Made by a program: the position numbers and the translations under genes. From NCBI RefSeq assembly GCF_029893585.1, contig NZ_JARXYX010000001.1, positions 62,001-126,000 of the forward strand: 64,000 nucleotides of DNA, written 5' to 3'. Shown here one piece after another: positions 25,428 to 34,154 of the stretch. The DNA is from Streptomyces sp. LBL (GTDB lineage Bacteria > Actinomycetota > Actinomycetes > Streptomycetales > Streptomycetaceae). Below the pieces are notes generated by a model. It was not told the origin of the DNA, did not search any database, and was given only the letters and a program-made list of their open reading frames with translations. Each line of letters opens with the position of its first letter. Positions within the stretch are counted from its first letter, which is position 1.

Positions 25428-25780
25428 CGGGTTCCTCTAGTCGTCTGTCGGTCAGGCTGTCAGGCTGTCAGGCTGGCTGCGCTCGCGCAGGGAGCGCGGG
25501 CGCAGGTCGGTCCAGTTCCGCTCGACCTCCTCCAGGCAACTCGCCCGGCTCGCGGCGGAACCTATGTGCTCGTTTCTTGTAATTCCCGGTAGTCCTTTAT
25601 CGGGTATTTTAGAAATTAATCTCCGGCCATCGCGCCCATGTTTTGCGCTGACAGTGTGGCCAGAATTTGACCGAAATACCGCTTCGCCCCGTTGGATTCG
25701 CGGCGGAGGCCGTCGCGCCCACTGCGCCGGCCGGCCTGCGCGGCTTCGGTGACCCGGGGACCGACGAGATGAGGATGCCT
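25428..25780. other. Divergent intergenic region with 8-nt repeat and AT-rich patch
   Basis: This 353-nt gap separates the oxidase (minus) from the aminotransferase remnant (plus). GTCAGGCT is repeated three times from 25451. The stretch about 25568-25630 is strikingly AT-rich for this genome (TTTTAGAAATTAATC) and is the likely promoter zone or a junction of foreign DNA. I see no gene in it. Confidence 0.5.
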
Positions 25781-26506
25781 ATGACCGCGTCTTCGCACGG
25801 CTCGTTAGGGCGGATCACCCCGCCACAGCCCTCGATCCTGCTCAATCCGGGGCCGGTCAACGTCCATGACCGCGTCCGGGCGGCGCTGGCGTACCCCGAC
25901 GTGTGCCACCGCGAGCCCGAGCCCATTGACCTGATGACTACGGCCAGGGCCAAGGTCACGGCGGTCGCAGGCGGGGACGACTCCTACACCAGTGTGCTGC
26001 TCGCGGGCTCCGGTACCGCTGCGCTCGAGGCCGCCCTGTCCTCTGTGGTCCCCCAGCACGGCAAGATCCTGATCCTGGACAACGGGAACTACGGCGAACG
26101 GATGTACAGGATCGTCTCGGTGCACGGCATCGCGCACACCCGCCTGGAGTTCGGCTGGTGCAACTTGATGGACCCGGCAGAGGTCGACGCGGCGCTCGCG
26201 GCCGACCCCTCGATCACCCACGTCGGCATGGTCCACCACGAGACCAGCACCGGCATGATGAACCCGCTGCGTGCCATAGGCGAGGTCGTCTCCCGCCGTG
26301 GCGCGTCCCTGGTGGTTGACTCGATCAGCAGTCTGGGTGCCGAAGAGTTCCACATGCGCGCCGACCACGACTGGAGGCCGACGGCGGGCTGGCAACGTGA
26401 TGTTCATGAGCAGCAGGAACGGTCACCGCTGATCAACCTCTGCGGCGGCCGCAGCGACTCCCTTAATCGGTGGTGCCGTGCTGTGCAGAGAAGTGTCACC
26501 TGCTGA
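25781..26506 (+). pseudogene. Truncated class V aminotransferase (2-aminoethylphosphonate transaminase-like)
   Basis: From ATG 25781 (ATGs at 25769 and 25775 also possible) the protein reads LLNPGPVNVHDRVRAAL, CHREPEPIDLM, LLAGSGTAALEAALSSV, ILDNGNYGERM and HHETSTGMMNPL. These match phosphonate/alanine-glyoxylate type class V transaminases of about 360 aa. It reaches the cofactor Asp region SLVVDSISSLGAEEFHMRADH and then, near 26370, switches to unrelated sequence. The PLP lysine segment (normally T-A-N-K-C-L) and C-terminal domain are missing. A rare TTA codon lies at 25805-25807. Expected to be inactive. Confidence 0.8.
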
Positions 26507-26628
26507 CCACCGGGTGACCGCTGTCGGCTCGGCGATTTATCGGAGTCCAGGGAATGCTTGGAGAGCGTCACCGCGAGCGATCAGCCGCCAACACGCCGCG
26601 CCAACCGCACACGAAGGAATCTCACGCC

Positions 26629-28065
26629 ATGACCGCGACCGCGCCCAAGGCTCCCACCGCACCAGGGGTGCGGTCCTGGTGGGGAATCCCGTACGCCACC
26701 GCCGAGCGGTACCGCCGCCCCGTGGTCGCGGACTTCGATCCGGAGCGCCCCTACGACCGCAAGGGCGTCGTCTCTGTCCAGCCCGATGCCGGCGACTGGC
26801 TCGAAGCGGACAGCGGGATGGGCGAGGACTGCCTGAACCTGAACGTGTGGGCTCCCGAGCAGCCGGCCGGGAAGGCGCTTCCGGTGGCCGTGTACATCCA
26901 TGGCGGCGGATTCGAGTACGGCGCGAGCACGCAGATCACCTCGAACGCCGCCGGTCTCGCCGCGTCGGGGCGCGTGGTGGGTGTGTCGCTCAACTACCGG
27001 CTCGGCGCACTGGGCGCGCTCTCCCTGTCGCAGTACGGCGGGCGGCTCGCCGAGGCGAGCAACCTGGGTCTGCAGGACGTCATCGCCGCGCTCACCTGGG
27101 TCGGGCAGAACATCGCCTCCTTCGGTGGCGACCCGGATGAGGTCACGGTCTTCGGCCACAGCGCCGGCGCCTACTCCGCTCTCGGGCTGCTCGGGGCCTC
27201 CTCCGCGGACGGCCTGTACCGGCGGCTGGCCGGGTTCTCCGGCGCGCCCTCGCGTATCATCTCGGCGCGTTGGGCCGAGGAGCTCGCGGAGCGGTTCGTC
27301 ACCGAACTCGGTGTCGCGGACAACCCCGACAAGCTGATCGATCTCGACGCGGCCTCCCTGGTGGCCGCCCTGCGCAAGGTCTGTCCGACGGACCTGGGAG
27401 TCCGTGGCGGGATGGACAACCAGAGCCTCGGCGTCGTCCTGGACGCCGAACAGCCCGGCGGGGTGCTGCACGACCACCCCCTGGACGTCCTGGCCTCGGG
27501 CTCGCACCGGAACATCGACGTACTGCTGAGCACGGCCAGCGACGAGATCGGCTGGTGGGTGGCGAACGACCTCGACCGGTTCGACCCGCACACCGTCGAT
27601 CGCGTCACCGACGAGTTCGCGGGGTGGCGCATTCCCCGCTCCCGCGCCAAGAAGATCGTCGACATCTACGACCAGGGCGGCCGCACCCCTGCCGAGGTCC
27701 GCGCCGCGTCCCTGACGGACTACATCTTCACGCTCCCCGCGGCCCGTGGCGCGCTGGCCCACGCCGCCGCGGGCGGCAACGCCCATCTCCTCGCGATCGG
27801 GCCCGCCGAGGGCGCGCCCGCCGTGCACGGCACCGAGATGTACGCCCTGGTCGGCCAGGAACGGCCGGGACGCAGCCCCGAACAGGCCGACCGTGACACG
27901 CGTATCCGCGACATCGTGCTCGACTTCGTCACCGGTGAACGAACCCGCCTGTGGCCCGCCGTCACGGACCGGCCCACCTCGGGAAGTGTCGGCAACCTTC
28001 CCTACGAGCCCAGCGCCCACTACCAGGAGGTCCTCGACCTGTTCGAGAACATCGCCCGCCCCTGA
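26629..28065 (+). CDS. Type B carboxylesterase
   Basis: 478 aa from ATG 26629 (AAGGA Shine-Dalgarno; an upstream in-frame start lies in the remnant zone). Carboxylesterase/para-nitrobenzyl esterase family: N-terminal IPYATAERYRRP, EDCLNLNVW, oxyanion HGGGF and nucleophile FGHSAGAYSALG. No signal peptide, so cytoplasmic. It is followed after 58 nt by an MDR reductase on the same strand; the two may act together on an ester and an enone or quinone. Confidence 0.9.
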   Translation: MTATAPKAPTAPGVRSWWGIPYATAERYRRPVVADFDPERPYDRKGVVSVQPDAGDWLEADSGMGEDCLNLNVWAPEQPAGKALPVAVYIHGGGFEYGASTQITSNAAGLAASGRVVGVSLNYRLGALGALSLSQYGGRLAEASNLGLQDVIAALTWVGQNIASFGGDPDEVTVFGHSAGAYSALGLLGASSADGLYRRLAGFSGAPSRIISARWAEELAERFVTELGVADNPDKLIDLDAASLVAALRKVCPTDLGVRGGMDNQSLGVVLDAEQPGGVLHDHPLDVLASGSHRNIDVLLSTASDEIGWWVANDLDRFDPHTVDRVTDEFAGWRIPRSRAKKIVDIYDQGGRTPAEVRAASLTDYIFTLPAARGALAHAAAGGNAHLLAIGPAEGAPAVHGTEMYALVGQERPGRSPEQADRDTRIRDIVLDFVTGERTRLWPAVTDRPTSGSVGNLPYEPSAHYQEVLDLFENIARP

Positions 28066-28123
28066 CGGTGACCGGGCGACCCGGAACAGTGCACCAGGGG
28101 GCGAACAGAGTAAGGAGCTCGAC

Positions 28124-29146
28124 ATGAGCCATCCGACAGCAGCTGGCGACGCCGCACCGGGGACGATGCGAGCGGTCGTCGTCACGCGGCCCGGCGGCCT
28201 GGACGCACTGGAGATCAAGGATGTGCCGGTGCCCGTGCGCAAGCCCGGCTGGGTGCGGATCAGGGTGAAGGCGTTCGGCGTCAACGAGTCCGAGGTCACC
28301 ACCCGCAAGGGAGAGTCGGACGCGGAGGTCACCTACCCGCGTGTGCCCGGCATCGAGGGCGTCGGCGTGGTCGATGAGGCCGACGAGGACAGCGGGCTGC
28401 GGCCGGGACAGCAGGTGGCCACGATGATGGGCGGCATGGGCCGCTCGTACGACGGCGCGTACGCCCCGTACGTGAGTGTTCCCGCGGCGCAGGTCATCCC
28501 GTTTGAGTCCGGCCTGCCGTGGGAGGTCGTCGGTGCGCTGCCGGAGATGTTCCAGACCGCCTACGGATCGCTGACCACCGGCCTGGATCTCAAGGCCGGG
28601 CAGACGCTGCTGATCCGCGGCGGCACCTCCACGGTCGGGCTGAGCGCGGCCACGATCGCGAAGGACCTCGGAGCCACCGTGCTGTCCACCACCCGCAGCC
28701 CGGAACGGGCCGGGGACCTGCGGGCCGCGGGCGTCGACCACCCCCTCCTCGACAGCGGCACGATCGCCGACCAGGTGCGCGAGCTGATGCCGGAGGGTGT
28801 CGACGCCGTACTGGAGCTGGTGGGCTGCTCGGTCCTTGCCGACACCCTCCGCACCGTCCGTCGGCACGGCACGGTCTGCTTCACCGGAGCCCTGGCGGGC
28901 GAGTGGACGATCCCCGATTTCACCCCGTTCATGATCCCGGGCGGGGTGCGGCTGACGTCCTACGGCGGTCGGGCCACCGACCTCCCGGCCGATGTCTTCG
29001 CCCGCCAACTCCAGGCCATCGCCGCGGGGAGTCTCGAAGTCCCGGTCGCGAAGGTCTACCACGGCCTGGAACAGGTCCGTGACGCCCAGGCCGACATCGA
29101 GTCCGGTACCACGCCGGGCAAGCACGTCGTCGTCCTGGACTACTGA
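28124..29146 (+). CDS. MDR-family quinone oxidoreductase / zinc-free alcohol dehydrogenase
   Basis: 340-aa medium-chain reductase. GroES-like N-terminal domain (MRAVVVTRPGGLDALEIKDVPVP, VNESEVTTRKG) and a Rossmann domain with LLIRGGTSTVGLSAATIAKDLGATV. The structural and catalytic zinc cysteines are absent, as in NADPH:quinone reductases. ATG preceded by AAGGAG. It is downstream of the esterase and convergent with the TetR gene at 29232. Confidence 0.88.
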   Translation: MSHPTAAGDAAPGTMRAVVVTRPGGLDALEIKDVPVPVRKPGWVRIRVKAFGVNESEVTTRKGESDAEVTYPRVPGIEGVGVVDEADEDSGLRPGQQVATMMGGMGRSYDGAYAPYVSVPAAQVIPFESGLPWEVVGALPEMFQTAYGSLTTGLDLKAGQTLLIRGGTSTVGLSAATIAKDLGATVLSTTRSPERAGDLRAAGVDHPLLDSGTIADQVRELMPEGVDAVLELVGCSVLADTLRTVRRHGTVCFTGALAGEWTIPDFTPFMIPGGVRLTSYGGRATDLPADVFARQLQAIAAGSLEVPVAKVYHGLEQVRDAQADIESGTTPGKHVVVLDY

Positions 29147-29231
29147 GCCCGGATCCCTCGACTTGAGCGGCAAGGGCGGTCGGCGCCGTTTGGGGAATGT
29201 TCGAGGAGGGTGGCCGCCGGTCCGGGGGACG

Positions 29232-29861
29232 TCAGTGCGCTCGGGGGAAAAGCCGTTCGACAGCGGTCACCACCGCGGCGCGGCGGGCGGCGGTGGTGGG
29301 GTCCACGGCGTGTGCGGCGGCGGCCTCGCTGAGTTCGGGTTGCGACGCCCAGGTCATGGCGATCTGGTTGACCAGGGCGAGGACATCGGCCGGGTCCCAG
29401 GCGAGGTCGAGTCGTCCAGCCTGCTGCACCCGGCGGAGCTGGTCGATTTTGCGGGCGATCACTGCCTGGTCGGGATCGTCGGCAACGGCTCTGGTGCCCG
29501 GCAGTTCGAGGCGGCCCCAGGTGATCAGGCGGTGGTGGTCCGGACGGGCGACGAAGTAGTCGAACAGGCGGCCCGCGTAGCCAGGCAGGTCGGACGGGTC
29601 CATCTGGGTGGCCTCGGCGATGACGACGTACTCCCGTGCAGCGACAGCCGAATAGAGCGCGTCTTTGCCGCGGAAGTAGGCATAGACGCGTTCTTTGCTG
29701 GTCCTGGCGAGCTTGGCGATGCGGTCCACACGGGCCCCGGCGATGCCGTGGCGGGCGAACTCCTCCATGGCAGCGGTGAGGATGCGCTCGCGCGTGGTGT
29801 CACCGCCCGCGGCGGCTCCTGCGGGCGCTGCGGTCTGGCCGGAATCGCGGGACTGGGACAT
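29232..29861 (-). CDS. TetR/AcrR-family repressor
   Basis: 209 aa from ATG 29861 (MSQSRDSG). The N-terminal HTH is TRERILTAAMEEFARHGIAGARVDRIAKLARTSKERVYAYFRGKDAL, here cited as TRERILTAAMEEFARHG plus TSKERVYAYFRGKDALY. The C-terminal ligand domain resembles TetR members that control reductases. It is divergent from an aldo/keto reductase gene, with a strong palindrome between them, so it probably represses both. Confidence 0.9.
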   Translation of the reverse strand: MSQSRDSGQTAAPAGAAAGGDTTRERILTAAMEEFARHGIAGARVDRIAKLARTSKERVYAYFRGKDALYSAVAAREYVVIAEATQMDPSDLPGYAGRLFDYFVARPDHHRLITWGRLELPGTRAVADDPDQAVIARKIDQLRRVQQAGRLDLAWDPADVLALVNQIAMTWASQPELSEAAAAHAVDPTTAARRAAVVTAVERLFPRAH

Positions 29862-29881
29862 AGCCCCAGGATAGAGCACCG

Positions 29882-29944
29882 AACCGTTTGGTTTGGCATC
29901 CGGGCGGTCGGCGCGTAGGGTCAAACGGAACAGTTCGGTTTGAC
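29882..29944. promoter_or_regulatory. TetR operator and aldo/keto reductase promoter
   Basis: GTCAAACGGAAC and GTTCGGTTTGAC flank a central A at 29920-29944, inverted at 11 of 12 positions. A plus-strand promoter TTTGGC (29892) - 18 nt - TAGGGT (29916) places this site on the expected start. A related half-site, CCGTTTGGTTTGG, lies at 29884-29896 over the -35. This is the classic layout of a TetR-controlled divergent promoter. Confidence 0.7.
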
Positions 29945-29985
29945 CTCTGCGGGTGAAGCCGACGAACCACTGAGGGAGTGAACTC

Positions 29986-30978
29986 ATGCAGCACCGCAAT
30001 CTGGGCTCTCAGGGTCTGCGCGTCTCGGCGCTCGGCCTGGGAATCATGGGCATGTCCATGGCCTACGGCGCCTCGAACGACGACGAGGGCCTCGCGACCA
30101 TCCGCCGCGCCCACGAACTCGGGATCGACTTCTTCGACACCGCCGAGCTGTACGGCGCCGGCACCGGCAGCAACGAGATCCTCCTGGGCAAGGCAGTCAA
30201 GAACTTCCGCGACGAGGTGGTCCTCGCCACCAAGTTCGGCTTCGACATGACCGCCCCGGCGATCAGCCCCGCCTTCAACAGCCGCCCGGAAAACATCCGC
30301 AAGGTCGCCGAGAACAGCCTGCGCTACCTGCAGAGCGACCACATCGACCTCTTCTACCAGCACATCTCCGACCCCGACATTCCGGTCGAGGAGGTCGCCG
30401 GCGTGGTCGGCGAACTGATCACCGAAGGCAAGGTGAAGTACTTCGGCCTGAGCAACGTCGGCCCCCAGTACATCCGCCGCGCCCACGCCGTCACCCCGGT
30501 CTCCGTGCTCCAGTACGAGTACTCGCTCTTCGAGCGGGAGGTCGAGGAGAAGATCCTTCCCGTCCTGCGGGAACTCGGCATCGGCCTGGTGCCCTACTCC
30601 CCGCTCGGCCGGGGCTTCCTCACCGGCCAGGTCAAGCCCGCCAGCGAGTACCCCGCGGACGACATGCGCAGCTGGGACGAGCGTTGGCAGGGCGAGAACT
30701 ACACGTACAACGTGCACGCCATCGAACAGCTCAAGAACCTGGCCGACACCAAGGGCATCACCACCGCCCAGCTCGCGCTGGCCTGGCTGCTCGCCCAGGG
30801 TGAGGACGTCGCGCCCATTCCCGGCACCCGCAGCACCAAGCGGCTTGAGGAGAACGCCGGCGCCGTCGACGTCCAGCTCTCGGCCGCCGATCTGGCCCGC
30901 ATCGCCGAGATCCTTCCCCACGGCTCGGCAGGCAGCCGCCTCCCGGCCGCGGTACTGTCCAGCTTCACCACAGACTGA
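29986..30978 (+). CDS. Aldo/keto reductase
   Basis: 330-aa NADPH-dependent TIM-barrel reductase of the AKR13/YajO-like group. N-terminal LGSQGLRVSALGLGIMGMS, catalytic tetrad in DTAELYG, LATKFGF and DLFYQH, and the cofactor-binding end PIPGTRSTKRLEENAGAVDVQL. Divergent from and probably repressed by the TetR protein at 29232. Its last 206 nt recur at 33743-33947. Confidence 0.92.
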   Translation: MQHRNLGSQGLRVSALGLGIMGMSMAYGASNDDEGLATIRRAHELGIDFFDTAELYGAGTGSNEILLGKAVKNFRDEVVLATKFGFDMTAPAISPAFNSRPENIRKVAENSLRYLQSDHIDLFYQHISDPDIPVEEVAGVVGELITEGKVKYFGLSNVGPQYIRRAHAVTPVSVLQYEYSLFEREVEEKILPVLRELGIGLVPYSPLGRGFLTGQVKPASEYPADDMRSWDERWQGENYTYNVHAIEQLKNLADTKGITTAQLALAWLLAQGEDVAPIPGTRSTKRLEENAGAVDVQLSAADLARIAEILPHGSAGSRLPAAVLSSFTTD

Positions 30979-31032
30979 CCGCGCCGGGAGCCATCTCCTC
31001 CTGACGGGCAAGGGGCCTGCGCCGCGTTTCCG

Positions 31033-31968
31033 TCACGCGTCGGTCCTGGCTGCGCGGGCCGCGAAGGCGGCCGGGGTGAGGCCGGTGCGGTCGCGGAAGA
31101 AGCGGCCGAAGTTCGCGGGGTCGGTGAAGCCGAGGTGGACGGCCACGGCCCGGGCGTCCCACCGGGCTGCTCCCAGCAGGCGCCGGGCTTCCAGGAGTCG
31201 CCGCTCGTCGATGAGTTCACGTACTCCCTTGCCGGCGGCATCCTGGGCGGCACGGCTGATGGTGCGGACCGAGCAGCCGAGCAACTCGGCGTAGTCCGCG
31301 GCTTGGTGCAGCTCGCGAAAGTGCAGCTCCAAGGCGTCCAGGAAGCGTCGGTATCTGTCGGCGCGGCCCGCGCCGGCCGTGGCCGTCCCGGTGGGGGCGA
31401 TGCCCGGGGAGTTGGCCAGGCGCAGCAGCAGTGATTCGAGCAGGCTGCGCCGCAGGGCGTGGTGGATGTCGAGGGGTCGGCGTCCGAGTGCGCGGTGTTC
31501 GTCCAGGAGTTGGAGTGCCGTCTGCTGGAGCCAGGCGGTGTCGTCGGGGTGCGGGCTGAGCACGGCAGGTGCCCCGTGCGCGGTGAGCGGGGCCAGGAGA
31601 CGGGCGAGGTCGGGCCGCAGTACGTCCGGTTCGAACAGGATGAACGGGCCGCGGGCCGCGCCGGGCGGATGCCAGCACTGTGCGTGTCCGGGACGCACCC
31701 ACAGCCACTGGCCGGGGGTGACGGTCCGCGTGACGTGGTCGACGTCGTGCCGCAGCTCACCCTCGGTGACGGCGATGAGGTAGTGGAAGGTGGCGCGGCC
31801 CGGACGGGGCGGGTTCCACGGCCAGTCGTCGTGGTGGGCGAAGAAGTCCTCGACGGTGCTCACCTCGAGGCCGTACGGGGTACCGACCGGGGGCTGGAAA
31901 CCGAACAGCGGAACCGCAGCCGGACCGGCCGCGCTTCCACTCGGATCGGGGTGTCGCATGTCGACCAT
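31033..31968 (-). CDS. AraC-family transcriptional regulator
   Basis: 311 aa from ATG 31968 (31959 possible). An AraC-type cupin sensor domain (GELRHDVDHVTRTVTPGQWLWVRPGHAQCW) is followed by the C-terminal two-HTH AraC domain (YAELLGCSVRTISRAAQDAAGKGVRELI and the signature LGFTDPANFGRFFRDRTGLTPAAF). It faces the aldo/keto reductase 3' end and is divergent from the MmcQ pair. The effector is unknown. Longer upstream in-frame reading is the shadow of the MmcQ genes. Confidence 0.9.
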   Translation of the reverse strand: MVDMRHPDPSGSAAGPAAVPLFGFQPPVGTPYGLEVSTVEDFFAHHDDWPWNPPRPGRATFHYLIAVTEGELRHDVDHVTRTVTPGQWLWVRPGHAQCWHPPGAARGPFILFEPDVLRPDLARLLAPLTAHGAPAVLSPHPDDTAWLQQTALQLLDEHRALGRRPLDIHHALRRSLLESLLLRLANSPGIAPTGTATAGAGRADRYRRFLDALELHFRELHQAADYAELLGCSVRTISRAAQDAAGKGVRELIDERRLLEARRLLGAARWDARAVAVHLGFTDPANFGRFFRDRTGLTPAAFAARAARTDA

Positions 31969-32100
31969 CACGTGTCCGCAGCCTACCGCCCTTCTGGGCG
32001 GCTGCGGCGGAAGGATGGGACGAGCCACCGCGCCCGCGCGGCGCGCCCTCCACATTCCTCGATGCCACAGTCCGTCACCACCTGAGGAAGGTAACGCCCC

Positions 32101-32496
32101 ATGAACGGATCGGCCCTGCACCAGACCGCCGCCGACTGCGCGGAGGAACTCCCCGGAGCCCACCTGGAGCACCCCTTCGGCCCCGACTGGGAGGTCTACA
32201 AGGTGCGCGGCAAGGTGTTCATGCTGATGACGGAAGTCCCGGGGCGGCCCGTCGTGATCCTCAAGGCGGACCCCGGAGAGGCCCACGCCCTGCGGGAGCA
32301 GTACAGCCACATCACCCCCGGCTATCACATGAACAAGAAGCACTGGATCACCGTGGAGGGCGGAGAAGGCGTCGACAAGGAGCTCGTCCGGGAGCTCGTC
32401 ACCGACTCCTACCGGCTCGTCGTCGCCCAGCTGCCCAAGGCCGAGCGGCCCGTCGACCCGCACACCTACGGCACCGGCACGCGGGTGGCCCGGTGA
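32101..32496 (+). CDS. MmcQ/YjbR family protein, copy 1
   Basis: 131 aa. CyaY-like fold family, named for a putative DNA-binding role. LPGAHLEHPFGPDWEVYKVRGKVFMLM, ITPGYHMNKKHWITV and a C-terminal DSYRLVVAQLPK match the family. It is followed with a 4-nt overlap by a diverged paralogue, so the pair arose by tandem duplication. ATG preceded by a GAGGAAGG Shine-Dalgarno. Confidence 0.88.
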   Translation: MNGSALHQTAADCAEELPGAHLEHPFGPDWEVYKVRGKVFMLMTEVPGRPVVILKADPGEAHALREQYSHITPGYHMNKKHWITVEGGEGVDKELVRELVTDSYRLVVAQLPKAERPVDPHTYGTGTRVAR

Positions 32497-32861
32497 GCGC
32501 GGCCGGTGACCGGCTTCAGGACACCGCCCGCCAGGCGGCCCTGGCCCTCCCGGGCGTCAGCCACGGCTACCCCTTCACACCCGGACTCGACGTGTACAAG
32601 GTCGCGGGCAAGGTGTTCCTGATCGTCACGGACGACCCGGACGACCAGATCATCACGGTCAAGTGCGAGCCCGAGCACGCGCGGGCACTGGAGCGCGGCC
32701 ATGCCTCGATCACGCCGGGCCGCTATCTCGACAAGCGCCACTGGATCTCACTGGGGCCGGGACCCGGCATCACCGAGCGGCTGATCGCCGACGCGGTCGA
32801 GGATTCCTACGACCTGGCCGCCGAGCAGTTGCCGAGAGGTGACCGCCCCAGAGCGCGATGA
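32493..32861 (+). CDS. MmcQ/YjbR family protein, copy 2
   Basis: 122 aa from a GTG that overlaps the previous stop (GTGA). Same fold as copy 1: LPGVSHGYPFTPGLDVYKVAGKVFLIV, ITPGRYLDKRHWISL and DSYDLAAEQLP. The two share the block order but differ at most non-core positions, indicating an old duplication. An SDR relic begins about 25 nt downstream. Confidence 0.88.
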   Translation: MSAAGDRLQDTARQAALALPGVSHGYPFTPGLDVYKVAGKVFLIVTDDPDDQIITVKCEPEHARALERGHASITPGRYLDKRHWISLGPGPGITERLIADAVEDSYDLAAEQLPRGDRPRAR

Positions 32862-32885
32862 GCGTCGCGAGATTCATGCGGGGCC

Positions 32886-32957
32886 CTGGCCTCCGACGCC
32901 TCCGCCTTCGCGGTGGGCCAGGACCTTATCCTGGACGGCGGCCAGACCGTCCTCTGA
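32886..32957 (+). pseudogene. 3' remnant of a short-chain dehydrogenase gene
   Basis: The frame reads LASDASAFAVGQDLILDGGQTVL then stop, the standard C-terminal end of classical SDRs (LASDxASFVTGQ...VDGG). Upstream sequence has no SDR content, so only about 24 codons survive. It is wedged between the MmcQ pair and a TetR gene. Confidence 0.75.
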
Positions 32958-32996
32958 CAGCGAGGACGCGGCCGGGAGTCGGCGAGAGGCGTGGGT

Positions 32997-33707
32997 ATGT
33001 CGGTGGCGGACCGAGCGAAGACCGGTGGCGATACGTGCCAGGCCACGGATCACGCGCCGGCCGGAGCCGGGTATCACGCGCAGATCAAGGCGGAGAACCG
33101 TGCGCGCATCATCCGCGCCGCCCGCGACCTCTTCCTCGCCCGGGGATACGACAAGACCTCCCTGGCCCAGATCGCCAAGGAGGCCCGCGTCTCCACCGGC
33201 ACCCTCTTCAAGCGGTACCCCACCAAGGCCGCGCTCTTCGCTGCCGTCACCTCCGAACAGTGGCAGCTGGACGTGGAGTACGCCGAACCGCCCCCGCCCG
33301 GTGACCCCCGGTACGGTCTGGACCACATCGGCCGTGACTACGCCTGCCTGGTCGCGCGGCCCGGCACCGCGGCGCTGTGCCGCCTCATCATCACCGAACT
33401 GCCCCAGATGCCGGAGCTCGCCGACATCGTCGGCACCGGCTTCGCCATCGACCGGGGCCCCTTCTTCGACCGGCTCCGCGACTACCTGGACGCCGAGGCA
33501 CAGGCCGGCACGCTCGACTTCCGTTCAGCCGACGGACGACCGCAGTCGGCATCCGCGGTGGCCGAACAGTTCCTCGGGATGATCTGCAGCCAGTTCCTGT
33601 GGCCCCAACTCGTACGGACCGACTTCGTCCCGCCCAACCCCACCGACGCCGCGATCGTGGACGAAGCCGTCGCCCTCATGCTCAGCCGCTACAGCACCGG
33701 ATCCTGA
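32997..33707 (+). CDS. TetR/AcrR-family regulator
   Basis: 236 aa from ATG 32997 (GAGAGG upstream; GTG 32991 possible). HTH at about residues 35-75: ARIIRAARDLFLARGYDKTS then ARVSTGTLFKRYPTKAALFA. The C-terminal domain (FIVGxxFxIDRGPFFDRLRDYL-like) is typical of TetR_C members. The SDR relic immediately upstream and aldo/keto reductase relic immediately downstream suggest its former targets were oxidoreductases that have been deleted. Confidence 0.9.
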   Translation: MSVADRAKTGGDTCQATDHAPAGAGYHAQIKAENRARIIRAARDLFLARGYDKTSLAQIAKEARVSTGTLFKRYPTKAALFAAVTSEQWQLDVEYAEPPPPGDPRYGLDHIGRDYACLVARPGTAALCRLIITELPQMPELADIVGTGFAIDRGPFFDRLRDYLDAEAQAGTLDFRSADGRPQSASAVAEQFLGMICSQFLWPQLVRTDFVPPNPTDAAIVDEAVALMLSRYSTGS

Positions 33708-33742
33708 ACCCCGGACCACCCGTTCACGCTGCCACAACGCCC

Positions 33743-33947
33743 GCTGGCCTGGTGCTCGCCCAGGGCGAGGACGTCGCGCCCATTCCCGGCACCCGCAGCA
33801 CCAAGCGCCTCGAGGAGAACGTCGACGCCGCCGACGTCCAGCTCTCCGCCGCCGATCTGGCCCGCATCACCGAGATCCTCCCCCACGGCTCGGCAGGCAG
33901 CCGCTACCCCGCTGCGCTGCTGTCCAGCTTCACCACAGACTGACCGC
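33743..33947 (+). pseudogene. Duplicated 3' end of the aldo/keto reductase gene
   Basis: Almost identical to 30777-30982, the end of the intact reductase: I count about 16 differences over some 205 nt, including a 1-nt deletion near the left end that breaks the frame. It encodes AQGEDVAPIPGTRSTKRLEE and ends LLSSFTTD. No 5' part remains. Both copies extend a few bases past the stop codon. Confidence 0.85.
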
Positions 33948-34154
33948 ACCGGCACACCCGCATGCGAGGCCGGACCCGTCGGCCAAAGGCGGCACACCGG
34001 CCAGTGCCGATGGCAGGGGGTATCGGGCGGGGGGAGGCCCAAGCCTTTACGAGGCGGGAGCTCGAGTGGTACGCGCCGACATCGCACGAGGTGCAGTCGG
34101 CGCGGCTGTGGGACCAGTAGCCGGAGCGGGCGCCGGAGCGGGTGGGGTGGCGGG

